From: Rhodopseudomonas palustris
GTDB lineage: Bacteria; Pseudomonadota; Alphaproteobacteria; Rhizobiales; Xanthobacteraceae
Length of the DNA stretch: 64,000 nucleotides
Assembly: GCF_003226555.1 (NCBI RefSeq)
Contig: NZ_QKQS01000023.1
Span: 935,263-999,262, forward strand
Reading direction: 5' to 3'
Shown piece by piece: positions 27,911 to 36,980 of this stretch. The notes beneath the pieces are model-generated. The model had not been told where the DNA came from, did not search any database, and saw only the letters and a list, made by a program, of their open reading frames with translations. Within the stretch, counting starts at the first letter, position 1; each line of letters begins with the position of its first letter. The position numbers and the translations under genes are program-made.

Positions 27911-30190
27911 CTAGAACTTCACGTTGTAGGACAGTTCCGCGGTGCGCGGCATGCCGAGGATCCACTGCGACGTGCCGCCGGAGGTCGCGTAGATGGTGTC
28001 GAACACATTGTAGACGCGCAGCGCCAGGGTCTGCCGCGTATCCGGCTTCCACATCAGGCCGGCATTCACCACATTGTAGGCCGGCCGCACCAAGGTGTTG
28101 GCGTTGTCGGCCCAGGTATCGCCGACGAGCTGCACGCCGGCATTGGCCGACCAGCCCGGCGCGAACGCCCAGGTCGCCCAGATGTTGCTGACCACCTGCG
28201 GCACGTTGGCCGGGACATTGCCGGCGTAGTTCACCACCTGGCCGCCGACCACCTGGGTGAAGTCGTCGTATTTCGCCCGCAGCACCGCGACGTTGGCGTC
28301 GAGCCGGATGGTTTCGGTCACCTTCAGGCCGGCCGAGGCCTCGATGCCGCGCGACGACTGCTGGCCGATCTGCAGCGGGTTGGTGTTCGCGGGATTCTGC
28401 GGATCGCGCGCCAGCAGATTGTTCTTGACGATCTGATACGCCGACAGCGTCCATTCGGCGCGGCCACCGGCGAGCTGCTGCTTGATGCCGACCTCGACCT
28501 GCTTGCCGGTCGAGAGCGCGAAGTCGCGGTTGACGCCGGTCATGGTGATCAGGTTGCTGACCGGATCGACCGCCGTCGAATACTGGCCGTACAGCGAAAG
28601 ATCCGGGATTGGATTGTACACCACGCCGACCCGCCAGCTCGGCGCCGAGTAGGTCTTCTCGAAGCTGTTCGCCGGGGTGAGGAAGTCGGTGCGCTCGACG
28701 GTCGGGTGATCGGAGCGGATGCCGCCGATCACCGACAGCTGATCGGTCAGGCTGAGGCGATTTTCGGCGAACAGGCCGTATTGCGTCGTCAGCGTGTGGA
28801 AGCTCGGCCGGGTCGAGCTGACCCACTGGAAGTAGCCGGGGTCGAAATTGTAGGGATTGACCGTCGAACTGCCGGAATAAGGCGAGTTGTTGGTGTGGGT
28901 GAAGGCGATCCGGTTGACGTCGAAGCCGGCGACGAACTGGTTGGCAAGACCGAACAGGTGGCCCTTGAAGGTGGCGTCGAAGCGGTTGCCGAGCTGCTCC
29001 TGGTCGTGGAAGATCTCGATATAGTCACGACGGTTGATGTTGCCGGTCGCCGGGCTGTAGGCGTAGCTCTCGACGTCCTTCCAGTGTCGATGGCTGCTGA
29101 GATAGTAGGTGACGTTCTTGACCGATACGCCTTCGGCGACGTCCCATTCGGTCTTCAGCTGAGTCCAGTTGTCGCGATAGCGGATGCTGGAGTCGCCCAC
29201 ATTATAGTTCTTGAAGCGCAGTGACTCGTCGATCCCGCCGTTGACCAGCGGCGTGCCGAAATAACGCGACGGGCTGCGGTCGGCGTAGTCCTCGCTCAGG
29301 GTGAAGGCGAGGTTGTCGGCCGCCTGTACCCGCACCGAGCCCGAGACTGCGACGTTCGACATCGTATCGCGATCGACCCAGCCGTCCGACATGTTGCCGA
29401 TCGCGGCGAGCCGATAGCTGACGTTGGGATTGATCGGGCCGCCCGAGTCGACCGCAAGGCGCCGCAACAGATTGGTGTCGAGCGAGACCTCGGCCTCGTT
29501 GCGTTGCACGTCGAGCGGCTTCTTCGAGATCACGTTGACGGCGCCGCCGATCGCGCCTTCGCCGTACATCACCGAGGCCGGCCCGCGGAGAACTTCGATA
29601 CGCTGCGCCGTCCAGGTGTCGAACGGGAACGTCATCGTGCCCGAGCCGACATACATTCGGGTGCCGTCGTACAGCGTCATCACCGTGCCATTGCCGCTGA
29701 AGCCGCGGGTGACGAAGGACAGGCCGCCATTGCCCGGCGCCGGGCTGGCCGTGAAGCCGGTGGCGTTCTGCGTCACCGCGTCGATCACGTTGTGCTGGCC
29801 GCGCTCGGCGATGGTCTCGGCGCGAATCACTTCGACGCTGGCCGGTGTCTGCAGCGGCGTCAGGCCGAGCCGGCTGCCGGTCGACGACGGCGTACCGAGG
29901 TTGAAGGTGGGCGCTGTCGCTGCGCGGGTTGTGGCGGCTTCGGCCGGTGCGGGAGCGGGCGCCGCAGCGGGACGTGCGGCGGCACGGCGCTGGCGCGACG
30001 ATCCGGCATTGGCGGCCGCTCGCGGCTTGGCCGGACGCGCGGTCTGGCCCTCGACCACGATAGGGTCGAGGCCGCGTGGAGTGGTCGGGGCGGTTTGAGC
30101 CAGGCCGTCGACCGGCCAGAGCAGGGGAACGAGGGCAACGGAGGACAGCAGGCGACGATTGCGCCCGAAAGGCAGAACGGCGGGAGTCAT
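27911..30190 (-). CDS. TonB-dependent outer-membrane receptor (riboswitch-controlled)
   Basis: A 759-residue TonB-dependent receptor. Residues 1-31 are a signal peptide (LLSSVALVPLLWPVDGLA-Q). A Pro/Ala-rich linker (about 40-95) precedes the plug domain (ASVEVIRAETIAERGQHNVIDA, then MYGEGAIGGAVNVISKKPLD), and the 22-strand barrel runs to the C-terminal Phe (ELSYNVKF). The plug pattern and the barrel (TLALRVYNVFDTIYA) resemble ferric siderophore receptors as well as BtuB. The leader carries a cobalamin riboswitch, so a corrinoid, or cobalt complexed by one, is a plausible substrate. A Zur-like palindrome overlaps the promoter. The substrate is not settled by sequence. Confidence 0.93.
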   Translation of the reverse strand: MTPAVLPFGRNRRLLSSVALVPLLWPVDGLAQTAPTTPRGLDPIVVEGQTARPAKPRAAANAGSSRQRRAAARPAAAPAPAPAEAATTRAATAPTFNLGTPSSTGSRLGLTPLQTPASVEVIRAETIAERGQHNVIDAVTQNATGFTASPAPGNGGLSFVTRGFSGNGTVMTLYDGTRMYVGSGTMTFPFDTWTAQRIEVLRGPASVMYGEGAIGGAVNVISKKPLDVQRNEAEVSLDTNLLRRLAVDSGGPINPNVSYRLAAIGNMSDGWVDRDTMSNVAVSGSVRVQAADNLAFTLSEDYADRSPSRYFGTPLVNGGIDESLRFKNYNVGDSSIRYRDNWTQLKTEWDVAEGVSVKNVTYYLSSHRHWKDVESYAYSPATGNINRRDYIEIFHDQEQLGNRFDATFKGHLFGLANQFVAGFDVNRIAFTHTNNSPYSGSSTVNPYNFDPGYFQWVSSTRPSFHTLTTQYGLFAENRLSLTDQLSVIGGIRSDHPTVERTDFLTPANSFEKTYSAPSWRVGVVYNPIPDLSLYGQYSTAVDPVSNLITMTGVNRDFALSTGKQVEVGIKQQLAGGRAEWTLSAYQIVKNNLLARDPQNPANTNPLQIGQQSSRGIEASAGLKVTETIRLDANVAVLRAKYDDFTQVVGGQVVNYAGNVPANVPQVVSNIWATWAFAPGWSANAGVQLVGDTWADNANTLVRPAYNVVNAGLMWKPDTRQTLALRVYNVFDTIYATSGGTSQWILGMPRTAELSYNVKF

Positions 30191-30309
30191 TTTTTGGCTC
30201 GCGGCTAACGTGGCACGTCACCGCGAAACAGGTCTGCCGCAGCCGTTTTTCGGGCTACGGACCGACTCGCACCAGGACACCCCGCCCAATGTGTTCGCGT
30301 GTGACCACG

Positions 30310-30490
30310 ACTGACGGCAGGTCTCCTGGCTCGCGGGTCGTTGCCATTCACCGCCTTCCCAGGACAGAAGCCCAGTGGCGTGTGGTGAATGGCTCGCCGC
30401 TTACAGTTGCGGGGGCAGCCCCGGAATAGGGCCAAGAAGCCCGCACCGTGTTCCCTATTGATCCCTTGCAGGAACCGTCGCTGGGGACGG
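30310..30490 (-). ncRNA. Cobalamin (B12) riboswitch
   Basis: Read on the minus strand this leader contains the class consensus parts in order: GGTGCGGGC, GGGGCTGCCCCCGCAACTGTAA (core at 30401-30419), GCCACTGGG, GGGAAGGCGGTGAATGGCAAC, then the B12 box AGCCAGGAGACCTGCC (30316-30331). It lies about 120 bases upstream of the TonB receptor start and should shut off expression when adenosyl- or methylcobalamin is abundant. The 5' edge is approximate. The expression platform downstream was not resolved. Confidence 0.93.
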
Positions 30491-30594
30491 TATTGGACAT
30501 GCGGCAGCGCTGTCAACGAACCGAGCGGCGAAAATCCAGTCCGTTCAAGGGCTAGCGGCTGCACTATCAAATTACCTACCTGAGCGACGATAAT

Positions 30595-30626
30595 TGTAAT
30601 GTTATAACATTACACAATTAGGTCAA
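30595..30626 (-). promoter_or_regulatory. Promoter of the TonB operon overlapped by a Zur-like palindrome
   Basis: The 20-base sequence TGTAATGTTATAACATTACA (30595-30614) is a perfect palindrome. It resembles the Zur (zinc uptake regulator) operators described in alphaproteobacteria. On the minus strand TTGACC (complement of 30621-30626) could be a -35 element with TAACAT, 16 bases further on inside the palindrome, as -10. Binding there should block transcription of the riboswitch, TonB receptor and PepSY genes. The typA start is nearly 300 bases away on the other strand and is a less likely target. Confidence 0.6.
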
Positions 30627-30690
30627 CCCGTTATGCAGCGGTGCCCGAACGCCGACCGTCCCAAACGGATCTGTCCACCCGCAACCGTCA

Positions 30691-30769
30691 TTGTTATTTC
30701 GCGAATTCAGCGTATATTGCGTCGCAACGCGTGCTGGTGCCCGGTCCTGTTCGGCCGGGCCTGTTTTTT
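30691..30769 (+). promoter_or_regulatory. Promoter followed by an intrinsic terminator (short RNA or attenuator)
   Basis: TTGTTA (30691-30696), a 16-base spacer and TATATT (30713-30718) make a plausible sigma-70 promoter. Only about 14 bases after the expected start, GCCCGG (30739-30744) and CCGGGC (30755-30760) form a stem that ends in six T (30764-30769), a typical intrinsic terminator on the plus strand. The transcript would be about 45 nucleotides, or a leader that ends before typA unless readthrough occurs. Confidence 0.5.
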
Positions 30770-30898
30770 GCGATTTCAGATTGCGATTGCCCGGCGCGTT
30801 TCAGACATAGGCTGGCTGCGGCGCGCCCTGAGGCGCATCCCGCTGTGTGCCTGTGATCTCGCTGATCAGGCAACGCCCGCAGGACCGACAGAGAGCCC

Positions 30899-32722
30899 AT
30901 GAACCTCCGTAACATCGCCATTATCGCCCACGTCGACCACGGCAAGACCACTCTTGTCGACAAGCTGCTGCAGCAGTCCGGCACCTATCGCGACAACCAG
31001 CGCCAAGTCGAACGGGCGATGGACTCCAACGATCTCGAACGCGAGCGCGGCATCACCATTCTGGCGAAGTGTACTTCGGTGGTGTGGGGCGAAACCCACA
31101 TCAACATCGTCGACACGCCCGGCCACGCCGACTTCGGCGGCGAAGTGGAGCGCATCCTGTCGATGGTCGACGGCGTGATCGTGCTGGTCGACGCCGCCGA
31201 GGGCCCGATGCCGCAGACCAAGTTCGTGGTCGGCAAGGCGCTCAAGCTCGGCCTCAAGCCGATCGTCGCCATCAACAAGGTCGACCGCTCCGACGCGCGC
31301 GTCACCGAAGTGGTCAACGAAGTGTTCGACCTGTTCGCCGCGCTCGACGCCACCGACGAGCAGCTCGACTTCCCGATCCTGTACGGCTCCGGCAAGAACG
31401 GCTGGATGTCGGACAAGCCGGACGGCGACCACAGCGAAGGCATGAAGCCGCTGTTCGAGCTGGTGCTCAAGCACGTTCATCCGCCGGTGGTGGAAGAAGG
31501 TCCGTTCCGGCTGCTCGGCACCATCCTCGAAGCCAATCCCTATCTCGGCCGCATCATCACCGGCCGCATCGCGTCGGGCTCGGTGAAGCCGAACCAGGCC
31601 GTCAAGGTGCTGTCGCGCGAAGGCAAGCTGGTCGAGCAGGGCCGTATCAGCAAGATCCTCGCGTTCCGCGGCCTCGAGCGCGTGCCGCTCGATATCGCCG
31701 AAGCCGGTGACATCGTCGCCATCGCCGGTCTGACCAAGGGCACCGTCGCCGACACCTTCTGCGATCCGACCGTCGAGGAGCCGCTGCAGGCGCAGCCGAT
31801 CGATCCGCCGACGGTGTCGATGTCGTTCATCGTCAACAACTCGCCGCTCGCGGGCACCGAAGGCGACAAGGTGACGAGCCGCCTGATCCGCGACCGCCTG
31901 CTGCGCGAGGCCGAAGGCAACGTCGCGCTGCGCGTCGTCGAGTCCGCCGAGAAGGACGCGATGGAAGTGTCGGGCCGCGGCGAATTGCAGCTCGCGATCC
32001 TGATCGAAACCATGCGCCGCGAAGGCTTCGAGCTGTCGGTGTCGCGGCCGCGCGTGGTGCTGACCAAGGACGACGACGGTCAGCTCCTGGAGCCGGTCGA
32101 GGAAGTCGTGATCGACGTCGACGAGGAGTTCTCCGGCGTCGTCGTGCAGAAGATGAGCGAACGCAAGGCCGAGATGATCGAGATGCGGCCCTCGGGCGGC
32201 AACCGTCTGCGCCTGGTGTTCTACGCGCCGACCCGCGGCCTGATCGGTTACCAGGGCGAACTGATGACCGACACCAAGGGCACCGCGATCATGAACCGGC
32301 TGTTCCACGACTATCTGCCGTATCGCGGCGAGATTCAGGGGCGCCGCAACGGCGTGCTGATCTCCAACGATCAGGGCGAGGCGGTCGCCTATGCGATGTT
32401 CAAGCTGGAAGACCGCGGCCCGATGATGATCGAGCCGGGCTGGAAGGTCTACAAGGGCATGATCGTCGGCGAGCACACCCGCGACAACGACCTCGAGATC
32501 AACGTCCTCAAGGGCAAGCAGCTCACCAACATCCGCACCACCTCGAAGGACGAAGCGGTGCGGCTGACGCCGCCGATCCGGATGACGCTGGAAAAGGCGC
32601 TGTCCTATATTGAGGACGACGAGCTGGTCGAGATCACCCCGAAATCGATCCGGCTGCGCAAGCGCCTGCTCGACCCCAACGAGCGCAAGCGCGCCGAGAA
32701 GAGCAAGCAAGCGGTCGCCTGA
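30899..32722 (+). CDS. typA: Ribosome-associated translational GTPase TypA/BipA
   Basis: A 607-residue translational GTPase that binds the ribosome and helps assembly and stress adaptation. G motifs: AHVDHGKT (residues 10-17), RERGITI, DTPGHADFGGEVER and NKVDRSDAR. An EF-Tu-like beta-barrel domain follows, then EF-G III/V-like domains and the BipA-specific C-terminal domain (GLIGYQGELMTDTKGTAIMNRLF; TTSKDEAVRLTPP). The length is that of the family (about 605). A perfect 11-base-pair hairpin follows the stop (32749-32776). Upstream sits an unusual promoter-terminator pair. Confidence 0.97.
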   Translation: MNLRNIAIIAHVDHGKTTLVDKLLQQSGTYRDNQRQVERAMDSNDLERERGITILAKCTSVVWGETHINIVDTPGHADFGGEVERILSMVDGVIVLVDAAEGPMPQTKFVVGKALKLGLKPIVAINKVDRSDARVTEVVNEVFDLFAALDATDEQLDFPILYGSGKNGWMSDKPDGDHSEGMKPLFELVLKHVHPPVVEEGPFRLLGTILEANPYLGRIITGRIASGSVKPNQAVKVLSREGKLVEQGRISKILAFRGLERVPLDIAEAGDIVAIAGLTKGTVADTFCDPTVEEPLQAQPIDPPTVSMSFIVNNSPLAGTEGDKVTSRLIRDRLLREAEGNVALRVVESAEKDAMEVSGRGELQLAILIETMRREGFELSVSRPRVVLTKDDDGQLLEPVEEVVIDVDEEFSGVVVQKMSERKAEMIEMRPSGGNRLRLVFYAPTRGLIGYQGELMTDTKGTAIMNRLFHDYLPYRGEIQGRRNGVLISNDQGEAVAYAMFKLEDRGPMMIEPGWKVYKGMIVGEHTRDNDLEINVLKGKQLTNIRTTSKDEAVRLTPPIRMTLEKALSYIEDDELVEITPKSIRLRKRLLDPNERKRAEKSKQAVA

Positions 32723-32748
32723 TCGCCCTCGCCACAGCTGCCCATTCC

Positions 32749-32776
32749 CGATGCCCGGCCCTCGTGCCGGGCATCG
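32749..32776 (+). terminator. Hairpin after typA
   Basis: CGATGCCCGGC (32749-32759) and GCCGGGCATCG (32766-32776) form a perfect 11-base-pair stem with a six-base loop, 27 bases after the typA stop. There is no clear T run (GTCGTTTCGG follows), so it could stop transcription weakly or only protect the 3' end. Confidence 0.5.
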
Positions 32777-32817
32777 TCGTTTCGGGGGCCGGCTGACATC
32801 CAACCGCCGTCACCGCC

Positions 32818-34101
32818 ATGGTAGAATTGCGCATGCCTCTTTCCAGCCTTCCGTCCTCGGTCGACATCGCGATCATCGGCGCCGGTGCAGCCGGCCTCGG
32901 CGCGGCGCGGGCGCTGGAGGGCTCGGGCCTGTCGGTGATCGTGCTGGAAGCGCGGAACCGGATCGGTGGCCGCGCCTGGACCCGGATGGTGACGCCGGAA
33001 ATCGCATTCGACGTCGGCTGCGGCTGGCTGCATTCGGCCGACGAGAACTCCTTTGTCGGTATCTCCGATCAGCTCGGCATCGGCATCGACAAGACCCACC
33101 CGCCGTGGAGCGAGGCGAGCTTCGGCGACGTGTTCCCGAAGCGCGAACGCGCCGCCTTCAGCAAGGCGCTCGATGCGTTCTACGAGCGCGTCTGGCGCGC
33201 GGCCAAAAAGAAAACCGATGTCGCCGCTGCGACGTTGCTCGAGCCGGGCAACCGCTGGAACCCGATGATCGATGCGGTCTCGACCTACGTCAATGGCGCC
33301 GAGCTCGACCGCATCTCGGTGCACGATCTCGAATCCTATCGCGACACCGGTATCAATTGGCGGGTCCGCGAAGGCTACGGCACGCTGATCGCGGCTTACG
33401 GCGCGTCCTGCCCGGTGGTGCTGAGCTGCGCGGTCGAGCTGATCGATCACGCCGAACGGCAGATCAAAATCAACACCTCGCTCGGCACGCTCAGCGCCGG
33501 TCAGGTGATCGTCACGGTGCCGACCAATCTGATCGCCGACGAGGCGATCAGGTTTGCCCCGGCGTTGCCGGACAAGGTCGAGGCGGCGAGCCGCCTGCCG
33601 CTCGGCGCCGACGACAAAGTGATGCTGAAGCTGTCCGATCCGAACGGCTTCCCGGCTGACGGCAACTTACGCGCCGCCACCATGCGCAGCGCGATGGGCA
33701 CGTATCACCTGCGCCCGTTCGGTCATGATTGTATCGAAGGCTTCTTCGGCGGGCGCTATGCGCGCCAGCTGGAGGAGGAGGGCGACGGCGCCTTTGCGGC
33801 GCAGGCGATCGATGAAATCGCCGACCTGCTCGGCAACGACATCCGTCGCAAGCTGTCGCCCTTGGCGGAATCGCGCTGGGGGCACGATCCGTTTGCCTGG
33901 GGCGCCTATTCGCACGCGCTGCCCGGCCACGCCGGTGCCCGCGCGGTGCTGGCCGCGCCGGTCGACGGCCGGCTGTTGTTTGCCGGCGAGGCGACCTCGC
34001 CGCAGTTCTTCTCGACGGCCCACGGCGCGCGTGATTCGGGAGAGCGGGCGGCGCGGCAGGCGATCGATTGTCGCAGCGGCCGCGGCTTCCCGGCGGACTA
34101 A
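32818..34101 (+). CDS. Flavin-dependent amine oxidase (MAO family)
   Basis: A 427-residue flavin amine oxidase. The FAD-binding motif IAIIGAGAAGLGAARAL is at residues 18-34, followed by VLEARNRIGGRAWT, the second dinucleotide-binding element. The C-terminal GRLLFAGEATSPQFFSTAHGARDSGERAA is the usual flavin-contacting end of the MAO/polyamine oxidase family. The substrate cannot be assigned; polyamines or aromatic amines are possible. It follows typA on the same strand but is separated by a hairpin. Confidence 0.88.
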   Translation: MVELRMPLSSLPSSVDIAIIGAGAAGLGAARALEGSGLSVIVLEARNRIGGRAWTRMVTPEIAFDVGCGWLHSADENSFVGISDQLGIGIDKTHPPWSEASFGDVFPKRERAAFSKALDAFYERVWRAAKKKTDVAAATLLEPGNRWNPMIDAVSTYVNGAELDRISVHDLESYRDTGINWRVREGYGTLIAAYGASCPVVLSCAVELIDHAERQIKINTSLGTLSAGQVIVTVPTNLIADEAIRFAPALPDKVEAASRLPLGADDKVMLKLSDPNGFPADGNLRAATMRSAMGTYHLRPFGHDCIEGFFGGRYARQLEEEGDGAFAAQAIDEIADLLGNDIRRKLSPLAESRWGHDPFAWGAYSHALPGHAGARAVLAAPVDGRLLFAGEATSPQFFSTAHGARDSGERAARQAIDCRSGRGFPAD

Positions 34102-34275
34102 CTCGACCCAATGTGTCGCGACTGCCGCAAATCCGCGCGGAAAGACGTAGTCCTTCCCGTCAGTTGTCCGATTTCGGCACAACCCGTCGGCGGTCTGGTG
34201 CATAAAATCCACACGTTAACCGATAATTAACGTTGGCGCTTGAAGCCGGCCGCGCGACTTGCTTTGATCATGATC

Positions 34276-34785
34276 ATGAGCACGACCCTGATCGAGGTAC
34301 GAGCGGCAAAGGCGGCGGATGCATCCGCGGTCGCGGCCACCCATGACGAAGCCTGGCGTTCCGCTTATCAGGGCATCATCCCGGGGGCGGAGCTGGAAAA
34401 GCTGATCAATCGCCGCGGCCCGACCTGGTGGGACTCGGCGATCCGCAAGGGCAGCCGAATCAGCGTGCTGTGCTTCGGCGACAAGATCGCCGGCTATGCC
34501 AATTACGGCCGCAACCGCGCCCGCAGCCTGCAGTTCGAAGGCGAGATCTACGAATTGTATCTGCGGCCCGAGTTTCAGGGCCTGGGCTTCGGTCGCCGCC
34601 TGTTCACGGCTGCCCGCCGCGATCTGGTGCAGAGCGGGCTGAAAAGCATGGTGATCTGGGCGCTGTCGGACAACGAGCCGGCGACCGAGTTCTATCGCAC
34701 CCTCGGCGGCCGGATGGTGGCGCGCTCGTCGGAGCGATTCGGGCCGAAGTCGCTCGACAAGGTTGCGTTTGCCTGGAGCAACTGA
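34276..34785 (+). CDS. GNAT-family N-acetyltransferase
   Basis: A 169-residue GNAT acetyltransferase. The acetyl-CoA binding motif A is IYELYLRPEFQGLGFGRRLFTAARRDL, followed by VIWALSDNEPATEFYRTLGG (motif B). The early segment HDEAWRSAYQGIIP is typical of a rhizobial subgroup. The substrate is unknown. Three nearby in-frame starts exist (TTG 34240, ATG 34270, ATG 34276); MSTTLIEVRAAKAADAS from 34276 fits best. It precedes ppa on the same strand with 78 bases between. Confidence 0.85.
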   Translation: MSTTLIEVRAAKAADASAVAATHDEAWRSAYQGIIPGAELEKLINRRGPTWWDSAIRKGSRISVLCFGDKIAGYANYGRNRARSLQFEGEIYELYLRPEFQGLGFGRRLFTAARRDLVQSGLKSMVIWALSDNEPATEFYRTLGGRMVARSSERFGPKSLDKVAFAWSN

Positions 34786-34863
34786 GCCTTTTTTGCGCTG
34801 GCGAACGACGCACGCGCAGGCTATTCGGTTGGCACCTGAAATCAAATCAATCTGGAGCTCTTG

Positions 34864-35412
34864 ATGCGCATCGACGCAATCCCCGTCGGCGTGAACCCTC
34901 CGTATGACGTCAACGTCATCATCGAGGTGCCGGTCGGCGGTGAGCCGATCAAGTACGAAATGGACAAGGCCGCCGGTACCTTGGTGGTCGATCGGTTTCT
35001 CTATACCTCGATGCATTATCCGGGGAATTACGGCTTCATCCCTCACACCCTGTCGGACGATGGCGACCCTTGCGACGTGCTGGTCGCCAACACCCGCGGG
35101 ATCGTGCCGGGTGCGGTGATGAGCGTGCGCCCGGTCGGCGTCTTGTACATGAGCGACGAAGCCGGTCATGACGAGAAGATCATCGCGGTGCCGTCGTCGA
35201 AGCTTACGCAGCGCTACGACCGCATCAAGACCTACTCGGACCTGCCGGAGATCACGCTGGCCCAGTTCCAGCACTTCTTCGAGCACTATAAGGATCTCGA
35301 GCCCGGCAAGTGGGTCAAGGTGGTGCGTTGGGGCGGCGCCGACGAAGCCCATAGACTGATCCTTGAAGGCCTCGATCGGGCCAACAAAGCCAAGGGGCAA
35401 GCCAAGGACTGA
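34864..35412 (+). CDS. ppa: Inorganic pyrophosphatase (family I)
   Basis: A 182-residue soluble inorganic pyrophosphatase that hydrolyses PPi released in biosynthesis. Family I residues are evident: [38 protein letters not shown] (metal-binding Asp), DEKIIAVP and [20 protein letters not shown] lies ten bases ahead of ATG 34864; a TTG directly before that ATG is not needed. The length is that of the bacterial hexameric type. Confidence 0.96.
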   Translation: MRIDAIPVGVNPPYDVNVIIEVPVGGEPIKYEMDKAAGTLVVDRFLYTSMHYPGNYGFIPHTLSDDGDPCDVLVANTRGIVPGAVMSVRPVGVLYMSDEAGHDEKIIAVPSSKLTQRYDRIKTYSDLPEITLAQFQHFFEHYKDLEPGKWVKVVRWGGADEAHRLILEGLDRANKAKGQAKD

Positions 35413-35447
35413 GCGGCCGGACGGAGCGCCGGCGAACAGGAGTGCTG

Positions 35448-36929
35448 ATGCGCCGGCTGCTTCGATGGATTCGTAACCTGGTCGCGATCGCCGTCCTGGC
35501 GGTCGCGGTCCTGGCCGGCGTGCTGGCCTACAACACCTTCCGGCACGGCTCGCGGCAGATCGATGTCGCCGCAGTCGCGCCGATCACGATCGACGAGCAG
35601 GGCGCCGCGCAGCGGCTGTCGCAGTCGATCCGCTTCCAGACCATCTCCAATTTCCTCAATCCCGAGCAGGACGCCGAGGCGCTGCGGGACTTGCGCGCGC
35701 ATATCCAGTCCAGCTTCCCGGCGTTCCACGCCGCGGCCAAGCAGGAGGTCGTGGGCGGTCACAGCCTGCTCTACACCTGGGAAGGCAGCGACCCGCAGGC
35801 CAAGCCGATCGGGCTCTTGGCGCATCAGGACGTGGTGCCGATCGCGCCGAAGACGGAAGCAGATTGGCAGCAGCCGCCGTTCAGCGGCGCGATCGAAGGC
35901 GGCTTCGTCTGGGGCCGCGGCTCGTGGGACGACAAGGGCAACCTGTACGCGATGCTCGAAGCCGCCGAGCTGTTGGCCAAGCAGGGCTTCCGGCCGAAGC
36001 GGACGATCTATTTCGCGTTCGGCCACGACGAGGAGGTCTCCGGCCTGCGCGGCGCCGCCAAGATCGCCGAGCTGCTCGCTTCGCGGAACGTCCGGCTGGA
36101 TTTCGTGCTCGACGAGGGGCTGCTGATCACCGAAGGGGTGCTGAAGGGGCTCGACAAGCCGGCGGCGCTGATCGGCGTGTCCGAGAAGGGCTACGCCACC
36201 CTGGTGCTGACCGCCCGCGGCACCCCCGGCCATTCGTCGATGCCGCCGCGCGACACCGCGATCGGGATGCTGGCGGCGGCGCTGACCCATCTCGAAGACA
36301 ATCGCCTGCCGATGCGGATCCGTGGCTCGGTGGCCGAGATGTTCGACACCCTGGCGCCGGAGATGAGCGGCTTCAGCCGGGTCGCGCTGTCCAACCTGTG
36401 GCTGTTCCGGCCGCTGCTGCTGCGCGAATTCGCCAAGAGCGGCACCACCGCCGCGATGGTGCAGACGACGACGGCGCTCACCGTGTTCAACGCCGGCGAC
36501 AAGGACAACGTGCTGCCCGGCGTCGCCGAGGCCAGCGTCAATTTCCGCCTGCTGCCGGGCGACACTCAGGCCAGCGTCACCGATCACGTCCGCAGCGTGG
36601 TCGCCAACGACAAGATCGCCGTGCAGGGCTTCGAGGGCAATTTCGATCCGCCGCCGGTGACCGGCACCAGGAGCGCGTCCTATCTGGCGCTCAATCGCAC
36701 CATCCGCGAGGTGTTTCCGGAGGTGATCGTGGCGCCGGGCCTGATGATCGCCGCGACCGATTCGCGCCACTACGCGCAGGTCGCCGACAACATCTTCCGG
36801 TTCTCGCCGGTCCGCGCCACGCCCGAAGATCTGAAGCGCTTCCACGGTACCAATGAGCGCATCAGCATCAAGAACTACGCCGACATGATCCGGTTCTATG
36901 TGCGGCTGATGCAGAGCACGGCGGGTTAG
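35448..36929 (+). CDS. M20-family zinc peptidase (PM20D1/CPS1-like)
   Basis: A 493-residue M20 peptidase with an N-terminal membrane anchor or signal (residues about 8-28, LVAIAVLAVAVLAGVLAY). The catalytic domain shows LLAHQDVVPI (His and Asp), GRGSWDDKGN (bridging Asp), FAFGHDEEVSG (catalytic and metal Glu), and the dimerisation domain insert (GTPGHSSMPPRD). This is the carboxypeptidase S/PM20D1 subgroup, whose members hydrolyse or form N-acyl amino acids. AGGAG five bases ahead of ATG 35448 fixes the start. The gene lies 35 bases after ppa and may be cotranscribed with it. Confidence 0.88.
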   Translation: MRRLLRWIRNLVAIAVLAVAVLAGVLAYNTFRHGSRQIDVAAVAPITIDEQGAAQRLSQSIRFQTISNFLNPEQDAEALRDLRAHIQSSFPAFHAAAKQEVVGGHSLLYTWEGSDPQAKPIGLLAHQDVVPIAPKTEADWQQPPFSGAIEGGFVWGRGSWDDKGNLYAMLEAAELLAKQGFRPKRTIYFAFGHDEEVSGLRGAAKIAELLASRNVRLDFVLDEGLLITEGVLKGLDKPAALIGVSEKGYATLVLTARGTPGHSSMPPRDTAIGMLAAALTHLEDNRLPMRIRGSVAEMFDTLAPEMSGFSRVALSNLWLFRPLLLREFAKSGTTAAMVQTTTALTVFNAGDKDNVLPGVAEASVNFRLLPGDTQASVTDHVRSVVANDKIAVQGFEGNFDPPPVTGTRSASYLALNRTIREVFPEVIVAPGLMIAATDSRHYAQVADNIFRFSPVRATPEDLKRFHGTNERISIKNYADMIRFYVRLMQSTAG

Positions 36930-36980
36930 TGTGCGGTCGCGCGCCCTGGATCAGGCGCACCGCATGGCAGCACCAATAAC

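Larger units (their letters stand above)
30191..30898. other. Long intergenic region between TonB receptor and typA
   Basis: These 708 bases carry no protein gene I can support. They hold the minus-strand cobalamin riboswitch (30310-30490), the palindromic promoter (30595-30626), and a plus-strand promoter followed at once by a terminator-like hairpin (30691-30769). The remainder, 30770-30898, is the typA leader. Confidence 0.7.

Noticed and set aside
30866-32803. Open frame of 645 codons on the minus strand
   Set aside because: It lies fully opposite typA, which is beyond doubt. The product is a His/Asp/Arg-rich string with no domain character, as expected for an antisense shadow in GC-rich DNA.
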